NCBI GenBank assembly: GCA_947501685.1
Contig: CANMWQ010000001.1
Span: 248,001 to 312,000 of the forward strand
Origin: an uncultured Litoreibacter sp.
GTDB taxonomy: Bacteria; Pseudomonadota; Alphaproteobacteria; Rhodobacterales; Rhodobacteraceae
Direction: 5' to 3'
Length of the DNA: 64,000 nt
Part shown: in pieces, positions 1 to 8,494 of the stretch
Numbering within the stretch: the first letter of the stretch is position 1
Layout: each line of letters starts with the position of its first letter
Translations under genes and position numbers: made by a program
The notes under the pieces: generated by a model
What the model saw: the letters and a program-made list of their open reading frames with translations, nothing else
Database searches by the model: none
What the model was told of the DNA's origin: nothing

Positions 1-133
1 GACGCATTTCCGCATCATACGAATTACAACCCCGGCGCTCTGATCCAGATGAGACGCCGGGCCAAGGTGCTGACGTCCTCGCGCCGCCCTCCTTCTGCTA
101 TTCCCGAACATGACCACAAAAAGGACGCCTGAA
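1..133. other. Leader region upstream of ileS
   Basis: No coding region is supported before the ileS start. The only structure seen is an inverted repeat, CCCGGCG at 31-37 with CGCCGGG at 55-61. It has no T-run, so it is not a convincing terminator. The window edge probably cuts off the promoter. Confidence 0.4.
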
Positions 134-3037
134 ATGCGCGCCGACACACCTGAAGTGAACTACAAAGACACACTGAACCTGCCCAAGACTGATTTCCCGA
201 TGCGCGCGGGTCTTCCAAATCGCGAGCCCGGCTGGCTGGAGCGCTGGGCGCAGATCGGCGTTTATGACCGACTGCGCGAACGCGCTGAGGGCCGCAAGCC
301 CTTCACCCTGCATGACGGGCCGCCCTACGCAAACGGGCATCTGCATATCGGGCACGCGCTGAACAAAATCCTGAAAGACATGGTGGTGCGCTCCCAGCAA
401 ATGATGGGACGCGACGCGCGCTATATCCCCGGTTGGGATTGCCACGGCCTGCCTATCGAGTGGAAGATCGAGGAGAAATACCGCTCCAAAGGGCGCGACA
501 AGGACGCGGTGGATGTGGTCGAGTTCCGTCAGGAATGCCGTGCCTTTGCCGAAGGCTGGGTCGACATCCAGCGCGAGGAGTTCAAACGGCTGGGCGTGAC
601 CGGCAATTGGGATAACCCCTATCTGACGATGAACTTCCATGCGGAGCGGGTCATTGCGGAGGAGTTCCAGAAATTCCTGATGAACGGCACGCTGTATCAA
701 GGCTCGAAACCCGTGATGTGGTCGCCCGTGGAGAAAACCGCGCTGGCGGAGGCGGAGGTCGAGTATCACGACCGCCAGACCGAAGCGATCTGGGTGAAGT
801 TCCCCGTCATCTCGGGCGATGACGCGCTGGGCAAGGCCACGGTTGTCATCTTCACCACGACCCCTTGGACCATCCCGCAAAACCGCGCGGTGTGCTTTGG
901 GCCGGGCATCTCCTACGGGCTTTATGAGGTCACGGGCCGCCCGGAGGAATGCTGGGCCAGCATCGGCGACTGCTACGTGCTAGCCGACGCCATGGCCGGA
1001 GAAGTGCTGGGCCTCGCCCGGCTTGAAGAGGGCATGTATCGCCGCCTCAGCGATGTCTCTGCCGAGCAGCTGGCCGGCCTCACCTGCGCGCATCCGCTGC
1101 GCGGGGCCGAAGGGGCGGATGGCGAATGGGACTACGACGTGCCGCTTTTGCCGGGCGATCACGTCACGGATGACGCAGGCACCGGGCTGGTGCACACGGC
1201 ACCAAGCCACGGCGACGACGACTATGCGGTTGGCGTCAAGCACGGGCTGGAGATGACCTATAACATCCTCGACGACAGCTCCTTCCGCGCCGACCTGCCG
1301 TTCTTTGCGGGCGAGGTGATCATCAAGCCCAACGGCAAGCCGGGCAGCGCCAATAAGGTGGTGAATGCCAAGCTGATCGAGTTGGGCGGCTTGCTGGCCT
1401 CCAAGCGCATCACCTTGTCTGATGCCCATAGCTGGCGCTCCAAAGCGCCGGTCATTCGCTTGAACCGCCCGCAATGGTTTGCCGCCATCGACAGGGCCGT
1501 GGGCGACGGGCAGGACACCTATGGCACCACCATCCGCGAACGCGCGCTGCGCTCCATCGACGAGCTGGTGACATGGACGCCGCAAACCGGGCGCAACCGC
1601 CTTCATTCGATGATCGAGGCGCGGCCCGATTGGGTGCTGTCGCGCCAACGCGCCTGGGGCGTGCCCTTGACCGTGTTCACCAAAAAGGGCGCGGATATCG
1701 CTGATGACGACTACCTGCTGCGCAATGACGAGGTGAACGCTCGCATCCTTCAGGCCTTCGAGGCTGAGGGCGCGGACGCTTGGTATAAAGGCGGCGCCAA
1801 AGAACGGTTCCTTGGCGGTATCGTGGACCCCGATGACTACGCCCAAGTGATGGACATTCTCGACGTGTGGTTTGACAGCGGGTCGACCCATGCCTTCACG
1901 CTGCGGGATCGCGAGGATGGCTCGGAAGACGGGCTGGCGGATCTCTATTTGGAAGGCACCGACCAGCATCGCGGGTGGTTCCACTCCTCGCTGCTGCAGG
2001 CCTGCGGCACGATGGGCCACGCGCCCTATCGCGGCGTGCTGACCCACGGGTTCACGCTGGACGAGAAGGGCATGAAGATGTCCAAATCCATCGGCAACAC
2101 CATCGTGCCCGAGAAGATCGTCAAGCAATATGGCGCGGATATCTTGCGCCTTTGGGTGTCGCAGACCGACTTCACGCTGGACCAGCGGATCGGCGACGAA
2201 ATCCTGAAAGGCGTGGCCGATAGCTACCGCCGCTTTCGCAACACGATGCGCTTCATGCTGGGCTCTTTGAACGATTTCTCTGAGGCTGACCGAGTAGAGC
2301 CCGCAGACATGCCGGAGCTGGAGCGCTGGGTGCTGCACCGCTTATCCGAGCTCGATCAGGTGGTGCGCGAGGGCTACGACAAATACGACTTTCAGGGCGT
2401 GTTTCAGGCGGTGTTCACCTTCGCCACGGTGGACCTGTCGGCCTTCTATTTCGACATCCGCAAGGACGCTCTCTATTGCGACGGCGACACAGAACGCCGC
2501 CGCGCGGCGCGGACGGTTCTGGACATTCTCTATCACCGCCTGACCACGTGGCTGGCCCCGGTACTGGTCTTCACCTGCGAAGAGCTATGGCTGGAGCGTT
2601 TCCCCGGCGAAGACAGCTCCGTGCATTTGACCGATATCCCCGAGACGCCGCAAGCTTGGCGGGACGACCCGCTGGCCGAAAAATGGGCCACCGTGCGCCG
2701 CGTGCGCCGGGTGGTCACCGGCGCGTTGGAGGTCGAGCGCACCGCCAAAGTGATCGGCTCGTCGCTGGAGGCGGGGCCGACCGTCCATGTGGACGCCGCC
2801 GCCCAAGAAGTGCTTAGCTCGGTCAGCTTCGATGACATGTGCATCACCTCGGCGATTTCCGTGACAACGCAGGCCGCGCCTGAAGGCGCGTTCATGTTGG
2901 ATGATGTGGTGGATGTGGCCGTGGTCTTTGCCAAGGCAGAGGGCGAGAAATGCCAGCGCTGCTGGAAAATCCTGCCGGACGTGGGGACGCACAAAAACCC
3001 CGGCACCTGCGCGCGATGCAACGAGGCTGTTGGCTGA
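134..3037 (+). CDS. ileS: Isoleucine--tRNA ligase
   Basis: Class Ia aminoacyl-tRNA synthetase that charges tRNA-Ile in the cytoplasm and edits misactivated valine. The N-terminal catalytic domain carries the HIGH signature (NGHLHIGHALNK), the KMSKS loop is present (KMSKSIGNT), and the C-terminus ends in a four-cysteine zinc module (CQRC...CARC). An in-frame ATG lies at 110. I prefer the ATG at 134 because AAGGA sits about eight bases upstream and the protein then begins close to the usual YKDTLNLPKTDFPMR start. Length is 967 residues, normal for the long bacterial form with the zinc tail. The stop overlaps the next start by one base (TGATG), so the two genes are probably translationally coupled. 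Confidence 0.97.
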   Translation: MRADTPEVNYKDTLNLPKTDFPMRAGLPNREPGWLERWAQIGVYDRLRERAEGRKPFTLHDGPPYANGHLHIGHALNKILKDMVVRSQQMMGRDARYIPGWDCHGLPIEWKIEEKYRSKGRDKDAVDVVEFRQECRAFAEGWVDIQREEFKRLGVTGNWDNPYLTMNFHAERVIAEEFQKFLMNGTLYQGSKPVMWSPVEKTALAEAEVEYHDRQTEAIWVKFPVISGDDALGKATVVIFTTTPWTIPQNRAVCFGPGISYGLYEVTGRPEECWASIGDCYVLADAMAGEVLGLARLEEGMYRRLSDVSAEQLAGLTCAHPLRGAEGADGEWDYDVPLLPGDHVTDDAGTGLVHTAPSHGDDDYAVGVKHGLEMTYNILDDSSFRADLPFFAGEVIIKPNGKPGSANKVVNAKLIELGGLLASKRITLSDAHSWRSKAPVIRLNRPQWFAAIDRAVGDGQDTYGTTIRERALRSIDELVTWTPQTGRNRLHSMIEARPDWVLSRQRAWGVPLTVFTKKGADIADDDYLLRNDEVNARILQAFEAEGADAWYKGGAKERFLGGIVDPDDYAQVMDILDVWFDSGSTHAFTLRDREDGSEDGLADLYLEGTDQHRGWFHSSLLQACGTMGHAPYRGVLTHGFTLDEKGMKMSKSIGNTIVPEKIVKQYGADILRLWVSQTDFTLDQRIGDEILKGVADSYRRFRNTMRFMLGSLNDFSEADRVEPADMPELERWVLHRLSELDQVVREGYDKYDFQGVFQAVFTFATVDLSAFYFDIRKDALYCDGDTERRRAARTVLDILYHRLTTWLAPVLVFTCEELWLERFPGEDSSVHLTDIPETPQAWRDDPLAEKWATVRRVRRVVTGALEVERTAKVIGSSLEAGPTVHVDAAAQEVLSSVSFDDMCITSAISVTTQAAPEGAFMLDDVVDVAVVFAKAEGEKCQRCWKILPDVGTHKNPGTCARCNEAVG

Positions 3038-3489
3038 TGAAGGCGGGGCTGTCCTCTCCGGTCGGGCCCTTGACCCTCATCGAAGGAGAGGGCGGCATCG
3101 CGGAGCTGGAATGGGACGCGTCAGGCGGCGCGCCCCAGACCGCTTTGCTGCGCGAGGCTTTGGCCGAGCTGGACGCGTATTTCGCGGGCCAGCTGACGGA
3201 ATTCTCCGTCCCGCTCAAGCCGCGCGGCTCTGTGTTTCAACAGAAATTCTACGCGGCACTCTGCGCCATCCCTTTTGGCGAAACGCGCACCTACGGCGAC
3301 CTCGCAGCAGAGCTGGGCGTGTCGGCGCAAGCCATCGGACAGGCCTGCGGCGCCAACCCGCTGGCGATCATGATCCCCTGCCACCGCGTGCTAGGGGCCT
3401 CGTCGCTGGGCGGGTTTTCGGGGCGTGGGGGGGTAGAGGCCAAAGTGGCGCTGCTCAAACATGAGGGTGCCGCCGGTTTGCTGATCTAG
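3037..3489 (+). CDS. Methylated-DNA--[protein]-cysteine S-methyltransferase family protein
   Basis: Member of the Ogt/MGMT family that transfers alkyl groups from O6-alkylguanine to an active-site cysteine. The PCHR active-site motif is intact (AIMIPCHRVLG), preceded by the helix-turn-helix-like FGETRTYGDLAAELG segment and followed by GGFSGRGGVEAK. The length of 150 residues matches the compact Ogt form. The start is fixed by the TGATG overlap with ileS. The gene ends on a CTAG shared with the convergent phosphatidylcholine synthase gene, a 4 base overlap. Direct repair of alkylated DNA is inferred from the family; the linkage to ileS looks positional rather than functional. Confidence 0.9.
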   Translation: MKAGLSSPVGPLTLIEGEGGIAELEWDASGGAPQTALLREALAELDAYFAGQLTEFSVPLKPRGSVFQQKFYAALCAIPFGETRTYGDLAAELGVSAQAIGQACGANPLAIMIPCHRVLGASSLGGFSGRGGVEAKVALLKHEGAAGLLI

Positions 3490-4181
3490 GCACGGCGTTC
3501 GGGGATAACCTGCTGCGCCACACCTGCGACGAGCAGGTAAAGCGAGGTCACGATCAGCCCCCAATGCGCCCAGCTTTGCGGGTGGAAATCCACCCATGCG
3601 GCCCATCCTGCAAAGAACGTCCAGCCCAAAGCCATCGGCAGGGTGACCGCGCGCCACCGCTCCGTGCGCACGGGATGCACGAATTTCAACGGCAAGAACA
3701 TCGCCACGGCCAGTGCGGTAACGAGCGCCAGAATGATCCAGAAATTTGGCTCTAGCGCGAAGACCACCACGGCCACCATATTCCAGCATCCCGGAAAGCC
3801 GGAGAAGGAATTATCCTTGGTTTTCATACGCGTATCACAGAAATACATGGCGGAGGCGAAGGTGATCACGATGATCACGAACCAGCCGGTCCACCCCTCA
3901 AACAGTCCTGACTTAAACAGTGCAAAGGCGGGGATGAAGACATAGGTCAGATAGTCGATGATCAGGTCCAGCAGCACGCCGTCAAACTGCGGCGCGTATT
4001 GCTTGACGTCATACTTGCGCGCCAGCGGGCCGTCGATGCCGTCCACGCCGAAGGCGACCACGAGCCACACGAACATCACCGCCCATTTGCCGTCCACGGC
4101 GGCGAGCATGGCGAGCATGGCGAAGACGGCTCCGGTGGCGGTCAACAGATGGACGGAGAGGGCTTTGATCTGCGGTGTCAT
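3486..4181 (-). CDS. pcs: Phosphatidylcholine synthase
   Basis: Integral membrane CDP-alcohol phosphatidyltransferase that condenses CDP-diacylglycerol with choline to give phosphatidylcholine, the bacterial Pcs route. The signature DGIDGPLAR, then twelve residues, then GVLLDLIID fits the Pcs variant D-x2-DG-x2-AR-x12-G-x3-D-x3-D. There are about seven or eight hydrophobic segments and 231 residues, close to characterised Pcs proteins. A TTG-initiated extension to 4211 exists, but the ATG at 4181 gives the usual short N-terminus. The terminator of the upstream gene lies between them, so it is probably transcribed on its own. A choline source is implied. Confidence 0.92.
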   Translation of the reverse strand: MTPQIKALSVHLLTATGAVFAMLAMLAAVDGKWAVMFVWLVVAFGVDGIDGPLARKYDVKQYAPQFDGVLLDLIIDYLTYVFIPAFALFKSGLFEGWTGWFVIIVITFASAMYFCDTRMKTKDNSFSGFPGCWNMVAVVVFALEPNFWIILALVTALAVAMFLPLKFVHPVRTERWRAVTLPMALGWTFFAGWAAWVDFHPQSWAHWGLIVTSLYLLVAGVAQQVIPERRA

Positions 4182-4216
4182 CGGGCGTTCATGCCGGAAA
4201 CGGCGGGCCAATGCAA

Positions 4217-4253
4217 CGAAAAGCCCCTGCCCGAAATTGCTCGGACAGGGGCT
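4217..4253 (-). terminator. Rho-independent terminator of the cytochrome P460-like gene
   Basis: Read on the minus strand, AGCCCCTGTCCGA (4241-4253) pairs with TCGGGCAGGGGCT (4222-4234), with one mismatch and a six base loop, and is followed by TTTTC. It lies just after the stop at 4277 and upstream of the pcs start. Confidence 0.85.
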
Positions 4254-4276
4254 CTGAAATCTCTGCGGTCGCGTGC

Positions 4277-4861
4277 TTAGTTGGAGACGCGCACTTCCTC
4301 AAGCGGATAGCCGAGCGCGTCTTGGCCCTCGAAAGCTTCATGGCAGTTATGGCAGAAGCTTTGCTTGATTTTCATGGGCTTACCGCCCGGCTGAACAGCC
4401 GAGTAAATCCAGTCATCTGCATCAGGCGCGGCACCGGCCTCGCCTTTTGTCATGATAAACAGAGGGCCTACGACCGCCTTGTTCTTCTTGACGTTGATCT
4501 TAATGCTTTCTTTGGCAAGCACGGAGCCCGCGGGCATGACGACGCCGTCTTCTTCAAACTTCAGATATTGCTCGGCGGCAATGTCATTGGCGAACGTGTT
4601 CAGCAGGCGGTTGCCATGCGGGCCGGCCACAGCAGGGCGGGTCGCGGTGGGCGTCCATGTGCGGTAAGCGGCGGCCACTTCATTGTCGCCTTTGGTGTAA
4701 CCCTCCAGCATTTTGTCGCCAATGCAGGCATAAATCTCTTCAATTTGAGCGGCTTCGAGGTCGAAGGCATCTTCGACGTCGGTTTTACAGTCAGCGGCAA
4801 ACGCGCCTGAGGTCAGCGCGAAGCTGGCAGCGGCTGCTGCTATGATGGTACGGCAGTTCAT
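4277..4861 (-). CDS. Exported cytochrome P460-family c-type haem protein
   Basis: A 194 residue periplasmic protein with a clear signal peptide ending near SGAFA. The mature part has the cytochrome P460-like pattern: Y-R-T-W early, HGNRLLNTF, FPeG-like VVMPAGSVLAKESI, and a single C-terminal haem c site CHNCH. Known P460 proteins oxidise hydroxylamine or nitric oxide, or act as electron carriers, using a Lys-cross-linked haem. The cross-linking lysine cannot be assigned by eye. The start at 4861 is set by AAGGAGT five bases upstream; a longer in-frame start at 4900 has no such site. It has its own terminator, so it is probably monocistronic. Substrate unknown. Confidence 0.75.
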   Translation of the reverse strand: MNCRTIIAAAAASFALTSGAFAADCKTDVEDAFDLEAAQIEEIYACIGDKMLEGYTKGDNEVAAAYRTWTPTATRPAVAGPHGNRLLNTFANDIAAEQYLKFEEDGVVMPAGSVLAKESIKINVKKNKAVVGPLFIMTKGEAGAAPDADDWIYSAVQPGGKPMKIKQSFCHNCHEAFEGQDALGYPLEEVRVSN

Positions 4862-4942
4862 TAGGTACTCCTTCTTGGCTGACCATTTTGTCGCAGGCAA
4901 AGTCCGGAAAAGCTATCCACGCAATGCTCGCGGAAAAACACG

Positions 4943-5884
4943 TTAGCGTGAACGTAGATCCTGCCCGCGCGGATGGGCTTTCGCATAGATTTCCATCAGC
5001 CGCGCCGTGTCTACGGCCGTATACGCCTGCGTGGTACTCAGCGACGCATGACCCAGAAGCTCTTGAATTGCGCGGAGATCTCCGCCTGCTTCGAGCAAAT
5101 GCGTGGCAAAAGAGTGCCGCATCGCGTGGGGTGTGGCGGTGGCGGGGAGGCCCAGTTGCATGCGGGCGTTCTCCATGGATTTGGCGATGATACGTGCGGA
5201 GAGCGCACCTCCACGGGCGCCGCGAAAGAGGGCCTCGTCGGGCGCGATCTCATAAGGAAGGGCCTTCAGGTAGCGCGCAACGGCGGTTTTGGCGGCGTCT
5301 AGCACGGGAACGATGCGGTCCTTGCCGCCCTTACCGGTGATCCGCAAGACATCCGGTAAAGGTGCGTCTTTTCCTTTTAAACCAAGAGCTTCCGAGATAC
5401 GCAACCCGCAGCCATAGAGCAATGTCAGCACTGCCACATCGCGCGCGGCGATCCAGTCTTTGGGCCGTTGGGTCTCCACCGTGTTGATCATCGCTTTGGC
5501 GGCGTCTTTGGCCAAAGGGCGCGGCAGTTTCTTTTGAAATTTGGGGCTGCGGGTGGCCAGAACAGCTGTTGGCTCGAACCCGTCACGCTCCGCAAACCAG
5601 CGAAAAAAGCTTTTAACCGCAGAGAGTTGGCGGGCCAGAGAGCGCGCAGCGACGCCTCGGTCGCGTTCATGGGCCATCCAGGACCGCATGTCGGAGGTGG
5701 TCACGGATTTGAGCGGTTCCAATCCTATGGCGCCGCCATGGTGATTGCCCATGAAGGCAAAAAAACCAGCAAGATCATGGCGATAGGCCTCAATCGTGTT
5801 CTCGGCCACGCCGCCCAATGCAGAGAGATGTTTCAGCCAGCTTTCAAGAATGTCGCGGGCGGCGGGGGAGATCAGCCCAGCCAT
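4943..5884 (-). CDS. xerC: Tyrosine recombinase XerC
   Basis: Chromosome dimer resolution recombinase that acts with XerD at dif under FtsK control. An N-terminal SAM-like core-binding domain (about 1-105) is followed by a catalytic domain with the Arg (GCGLRISEALG), Lys (TGKGGKDR), HxxR (HAMRHSFATHLL), His (LLGHASLSTTQ) and nucleophilic Tyr (AYTAVDTARL) all present. The 313 residue length is typical of alphaproteobacterial XerC. Its first 13 bases overlap the upstream DUF484 gene, a conserved pairing. No phage genes or att-like repeats flank it, so it is the housekeeping recombinase and not an integrase. Confidence 0.93.
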   Translation of the reverse strand: MAGLISPAARDILESWLKHLSALGGVAENTIEAYRHDLAGFFAFMGNHHGGAIGLEPLKSVTTSDMRSWMAHERDRGVAARSLARQLSAVKSFFRWFAERDGFEPTAVLATRSPKFQKKLPRPLAKDAAKAMINTVETQRPKDWIAARDVAVLTLLYGCGLRISEALGLKGKDAPLPDVLRITGKGGKDRIVPVLDAAKTAVARYLKALPYEIAPDEALFRGARGGALSARIIAKSMENARMQLGLPATATPHAMRHSFATHLLEAGGDLRAIQELLGHASLSTTQAYTAVDTARLMEIYAKAHPRGQDLRSR

Positions 5885-6576
5885 CTGCGGATCGCACGCT
5901 CGAAGACATTGCAGAAAAAGATAAGAGTATCAGTGCCTTGGTTGGGTCGGAACTGATGCGGGTCCTCGGCGCCCATCACCAGAAGGCCGGGCAGACGTCC
6001 CTTGCCGAGGTCAAGTTTCAGCAGAGCTTCAGATTTGATGTAATCGGCGTTGTCCCCGTAAACATCTGAACTTGCAGGAGAAACTTGGCGCAGCGTCACG
6101 GGCCGAACGGTGATGTTGCGGCCTGCGGTGATGTAATGGTCGATGTCGCCTGGCCCGACGATGGACAGAACGTCGTCAAAGCCAACGGAGGGGCTTTCAT
6201 AGTCCTTGCTTTCGAGGATCAAACGCAGGCGCGAAACGCGTAATGCCTCAAGAAGGTCGCCGGAGAGGGAGTTCAAAAACTCATTAAAATCAACGGGTTC
6301 CAGAACTGTCAGGACAGCGTTGTGGATCAGGTTGGTGCCGGCGAGGTTCTCGTATGCGGCGGCGATGACGGAGCGGTGTGTGTCCTCAAGACGGTCCAGA
6401 CGGCTTTCAAGCCGTTCCATCGCGATGCCGCGCAGATCAACGATATTGCCGCCCAAGGCGCGTTCATTTGCGTCGATCAAAGCACGCATAACGTCTTGAT
6501 CTTCAAGAATTACTTCTGGGTCTTCCAAAATCTTCTGACGAAGGGATTCCAATGCTGCGGCCTGCTCACTCATCAT
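5872..6576 (-). CDS. DUF484 family protein
   Basis: A 234 residue cytoplasmic protein of the DUF484 family, with an N-terminal helical part rich in Leu/Arg (about 1-85) and a C-terminal GAF-like domain. Function unknown; in many proteobacteria this gene is directly upstream of xerC, as here with a 13 base overlap, which suggests a link to chromosome dimer resolution or just co-transcription. Two adjacent ATGs (6576 and 6573) follow GAGGA; the second has the better spacing. The upstream gap carries the paired palindromes at 6702-6754, so any operator there would control this gene and xerC. Confidence 0.85.
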   Translation of the reverse strand: MMSEQAAALESLRQKILEDPEVILEDQDVMRALIDANERALGGNIVDLRGIAMERLESRLDRLEDTHRSVIAAAYENLAGTNLIHNAVLTVLEPVDFNEFLNSLSGDLLEALRVSRLRLILESKDYESPSVGFDDVLSIVGPGDIDHYITAGRNITVRPVTLRQVSPASSDVYGDNADYIKSEALLKLDLGKGRLPGLLVMGAEDPHQFRPNQGTDTLIFFCNVFERAIRRWLG

Positions 6577-6701
6577 GGGTCCTCGGTTTAAACGGAACTT
6601 CTTTTAGATGTTGGCATGATAGTACATGCGGAACACGCGCGAAGGGAATCCGTCAAACGCAAATCCTGCCAATCTGTGTGATTTTGGCCTGCCGATCTGA
6701 G

Positions 6702-6754
6702 TTTTGTACAAAATGGGGCAAAACAAAATCGGCCAAAACCCATTTTGTACAAAA
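6702..6754. promoter_or_regulatory. Inverted repeat holding two TTTTGTACAAAA palindromes
   Basis: The 12 bp palindrome TTTTGTACAAAA occurs at 6702-6713 and again at 6743-6754, centres 41 bp apart. Each sits in a 16 bp arm (6702-6717 and 6739-6754) that is the exact reverse complement of the other. Shorter nested inverted repeats (TTTTGGCC/GGCCAAAA, GCCGAT/ATCGGC) extend outward. It lies upstream of DUF484-xerC and downstream of DUF808. Most likely a dual operator for a dimeric regulator, or a cruciform-forming element. The binding protein is unknown. Confidence 0.5.
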
Positions 6755-6781
6755 GTTTTGACGCAAATTCCTAACGAATGG

Positions 6782-7756
6782 TTAGTGTTTTGCCCTCGCT
6801 TTGCCGCCGCGCAGAGCGGACCATGCGGGGACCAGAACTTTCGTTGCAACCGGGATCAACAGAAGGCCCAAAGCCAGCCCGAAGATGCCATCGAGCGTCG
6901 CGGTGACGGCCCATTTCACGAAGCCTTGTGCGGTGCTGACGGCGTGGGCTGCGTCCTCGGCAATGTGGTGGATCGTGTCATAGGGCCATGACAGCCCCAA
7001 CACGTCCGCCCCGTGCAAAACGATGGAGCCACCGACCCAGAGCATGGCGGCGGTGCCGACGATCATCAGACCTTTCAAAAATCCGGGCATGGCTTTGACG
7101 ATGCCGCGCCCCAACGCGCGGGTCAGGCCGAGGCGGCCTTTGCTCGACATCAGCAATCCCAGATCATCAGCCTTCACGATCAGCGCAACGGAGCCGTAAA
7201 CGGCGACGGTGATGCCGATGGCGACGGCGGCCAGCGTGGCGCCCTCCATCCAGATATTGCTGTCGGGAATTTCGGCCAGCGCGATGGTCATGATCTCTGC
7301 CGACAGGATGAAATCCGTCTTGATTGCGCCTTGCACTTTTTGCTCTTCGAGATGCGCGGGGTCTTTGACCAGATCGGCGGGCTCGTCCACGTCGTGATGA
7401 TGCGGCACAAAGAGGTGGTAGACTTTCTCTGCCCCCTCAAAACACAAATACGCGCCGCCCAGCATCAATAGCGGCGTGATCACCCAAGGGGCGAAATTGG
7501 CCAAAAGCAACCCGATGGGCAGCAGAAAGAGCAGCTTGTTTTTAATCGAGCCACGCGCGATGCGCCACACGATGGGCAGCTCGCGAGCGGGTTGGAAGCC
7601 TTGCACATATTTCGGCGTGACGGCGGCGTCATCAATCACAGCACCAGCGGCTTTGGCCCCGGCCTTGGCGGCCTGGCTGATCACATCATCCACAGAGGCC
7701 GCTGCCACTTTGGCAATGCCCGCGACGTCATCCAGAAGGGCGAGAAGTCCGCTCAT
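6782..7756 (-). CDS. DUF808 family inner-membrane protein
   Basis: A 324 residue multi-pass membrane protein of the DUF808 (YedI-like) family. The hydrophilic start [19 protein letters not shown] and [14 protein letters not shown] are family hallmarks. About six hydrophobic segments follow, with a His-rich stretch ([12 protein letters not shown]) in a loop. Function unknown. The start codon overlaps the stop of the upstream aldolase gene by four bases (ATGA), so the two are co-transcribed and probably coupled. Confidence 0.85.
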   Translation of the reverse strand: MSGLLALLDDVAGIAKVAAASVDDVISQAAKAGAKAAGAVIDDAAVTPKYVQGFQPARELPIVWRIARGSIKNKLLFLLPIGLLLANFAPWVITPLLMLGGAYLCFEGAEKVYHLFVPHHHDVDEPADLVKDPAHLEEQKVQGAIKTDFILSAEIMTIALAEIPDSNIWMEGATLAAVAIGITVAVYGSVALIVKADDLGLLMSSKGRLGLTRALGRGIVKAMPGFLKGLMIVGTAAMLWVGGSIVLHGADVLGLSWPYDTIHHIAEDAAHAVSTAQGFVKWAVTATLDGIFGLALGLLLIPVATKVLVPAWSALRGGKARAKH

Positions 7757-8406
7757 ACGATTTTAATTTTGGCTTTCTTGGCGTCTTCCATAAAGGCCGC
7801 GAGGCCCTTGTCGGTCAACACGTGGCCCGCCATTTTCTTGATGACCTCTGGCGGGGCGGTGGCCACATCGGCGCCGATTTTGGCGCAGTCGGACATGTGG
7901 TTGGCCGAGCGGATGGAGGCTGCAAGGATTTGCGTGTCATAGCCGTAATTGTCGTAGATTTCGCGGATATCGGCGATCAGCTCCATGCCGTCGAGGTTCA
8001 GATCATCCAGACGGCCAATGAAAGGCGAGATGAATGTGGCCCCGACCTTGGCGGCCAAAAGCGCCTGATTGGCGGAGAAGCAGAGCGTCACGTTGACCAT
8101 GTTGCCCTCGTTGGTCAGCACGTTGCAGGCCTTCAGCCCGTCCCAAGTCAGCGGCACTTTGACGGCGATGTTGTCGGCGATCTTGGCCAGTTTGCGACCC
8201 TCGGCGATCATGTCGTCCGCGGTCAGCGCGACCACCTCGGCAGAGACCGGACCATCGACCAGATCACAGATTTCCTTGGTCACTTCGAGGATATCGCGGC
8301 CGGATTTGGCGATCAGCGACGGGTTCGTGGTGACACCGTCAACGATGCCCAACTCGTTCAGCTCGGCAATGGCGTCGATCTCGGCGGTGTCTACGAAAAA
8401 TTTCAT
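7753..8406 (-). CDS. fsa: Transaldolase-like fructose-6-phosphate aldolase
   Basis: A 217 residue TIM-barrel enzyme of the short transaldolase/FSA family. The Schiff-base lysine lies in [12 protein letters not shown], the N-terminus [20 protein letters not shown] is characteristic, and [13 protein letters not shown] is the substrate-phosphate region. Members either transfer dihydroxyacetone between sugar phosphates or cleave fructose 6-phosphate. Sequence alone does not separate true transaldolase (TalB-like activity) from FSA, so the symbol is provisional. AAAGG precedes the ATG. It is the first gene of a pair with the DUF808 gene and diverges from priA across 88 bases. Confidence 0.88.
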   Translation of the reverse strand: MKFFVDTAEIDAIAELNELGIVDGVTTNPSLIAKSGRDILEVTKEICDLVDGPVSAEVVALTADDMIAEGRKLAKIADNIAVKVPLTWDGLKACNVLTNEGNMVNVTLCFSANQALLAAKVGATFISPFIGRLDDLNLDGMELIADIREIYDNYGYDTQILAASIRSANHMSDCAKIGADVATAPPEVIKKMAGHVLTDKGLAAFMEDAKKAKIKIV

Positions 8407-8494
8407 TTGGCTTGGCCTTTCGATGGGCGTTGAGGTCTGGTTAATGTCGGCTTTACCTTACTTCGGCAGGGTAGGGCAATCGAATGGCGGGCAG

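Noticed and set aside
4943-5884. Phage or island integrase
   Set aside because: The sequence and the DUF484 partner mark housekeeping XerC; there are no att repeats, tRNA or mobile genes next to it.
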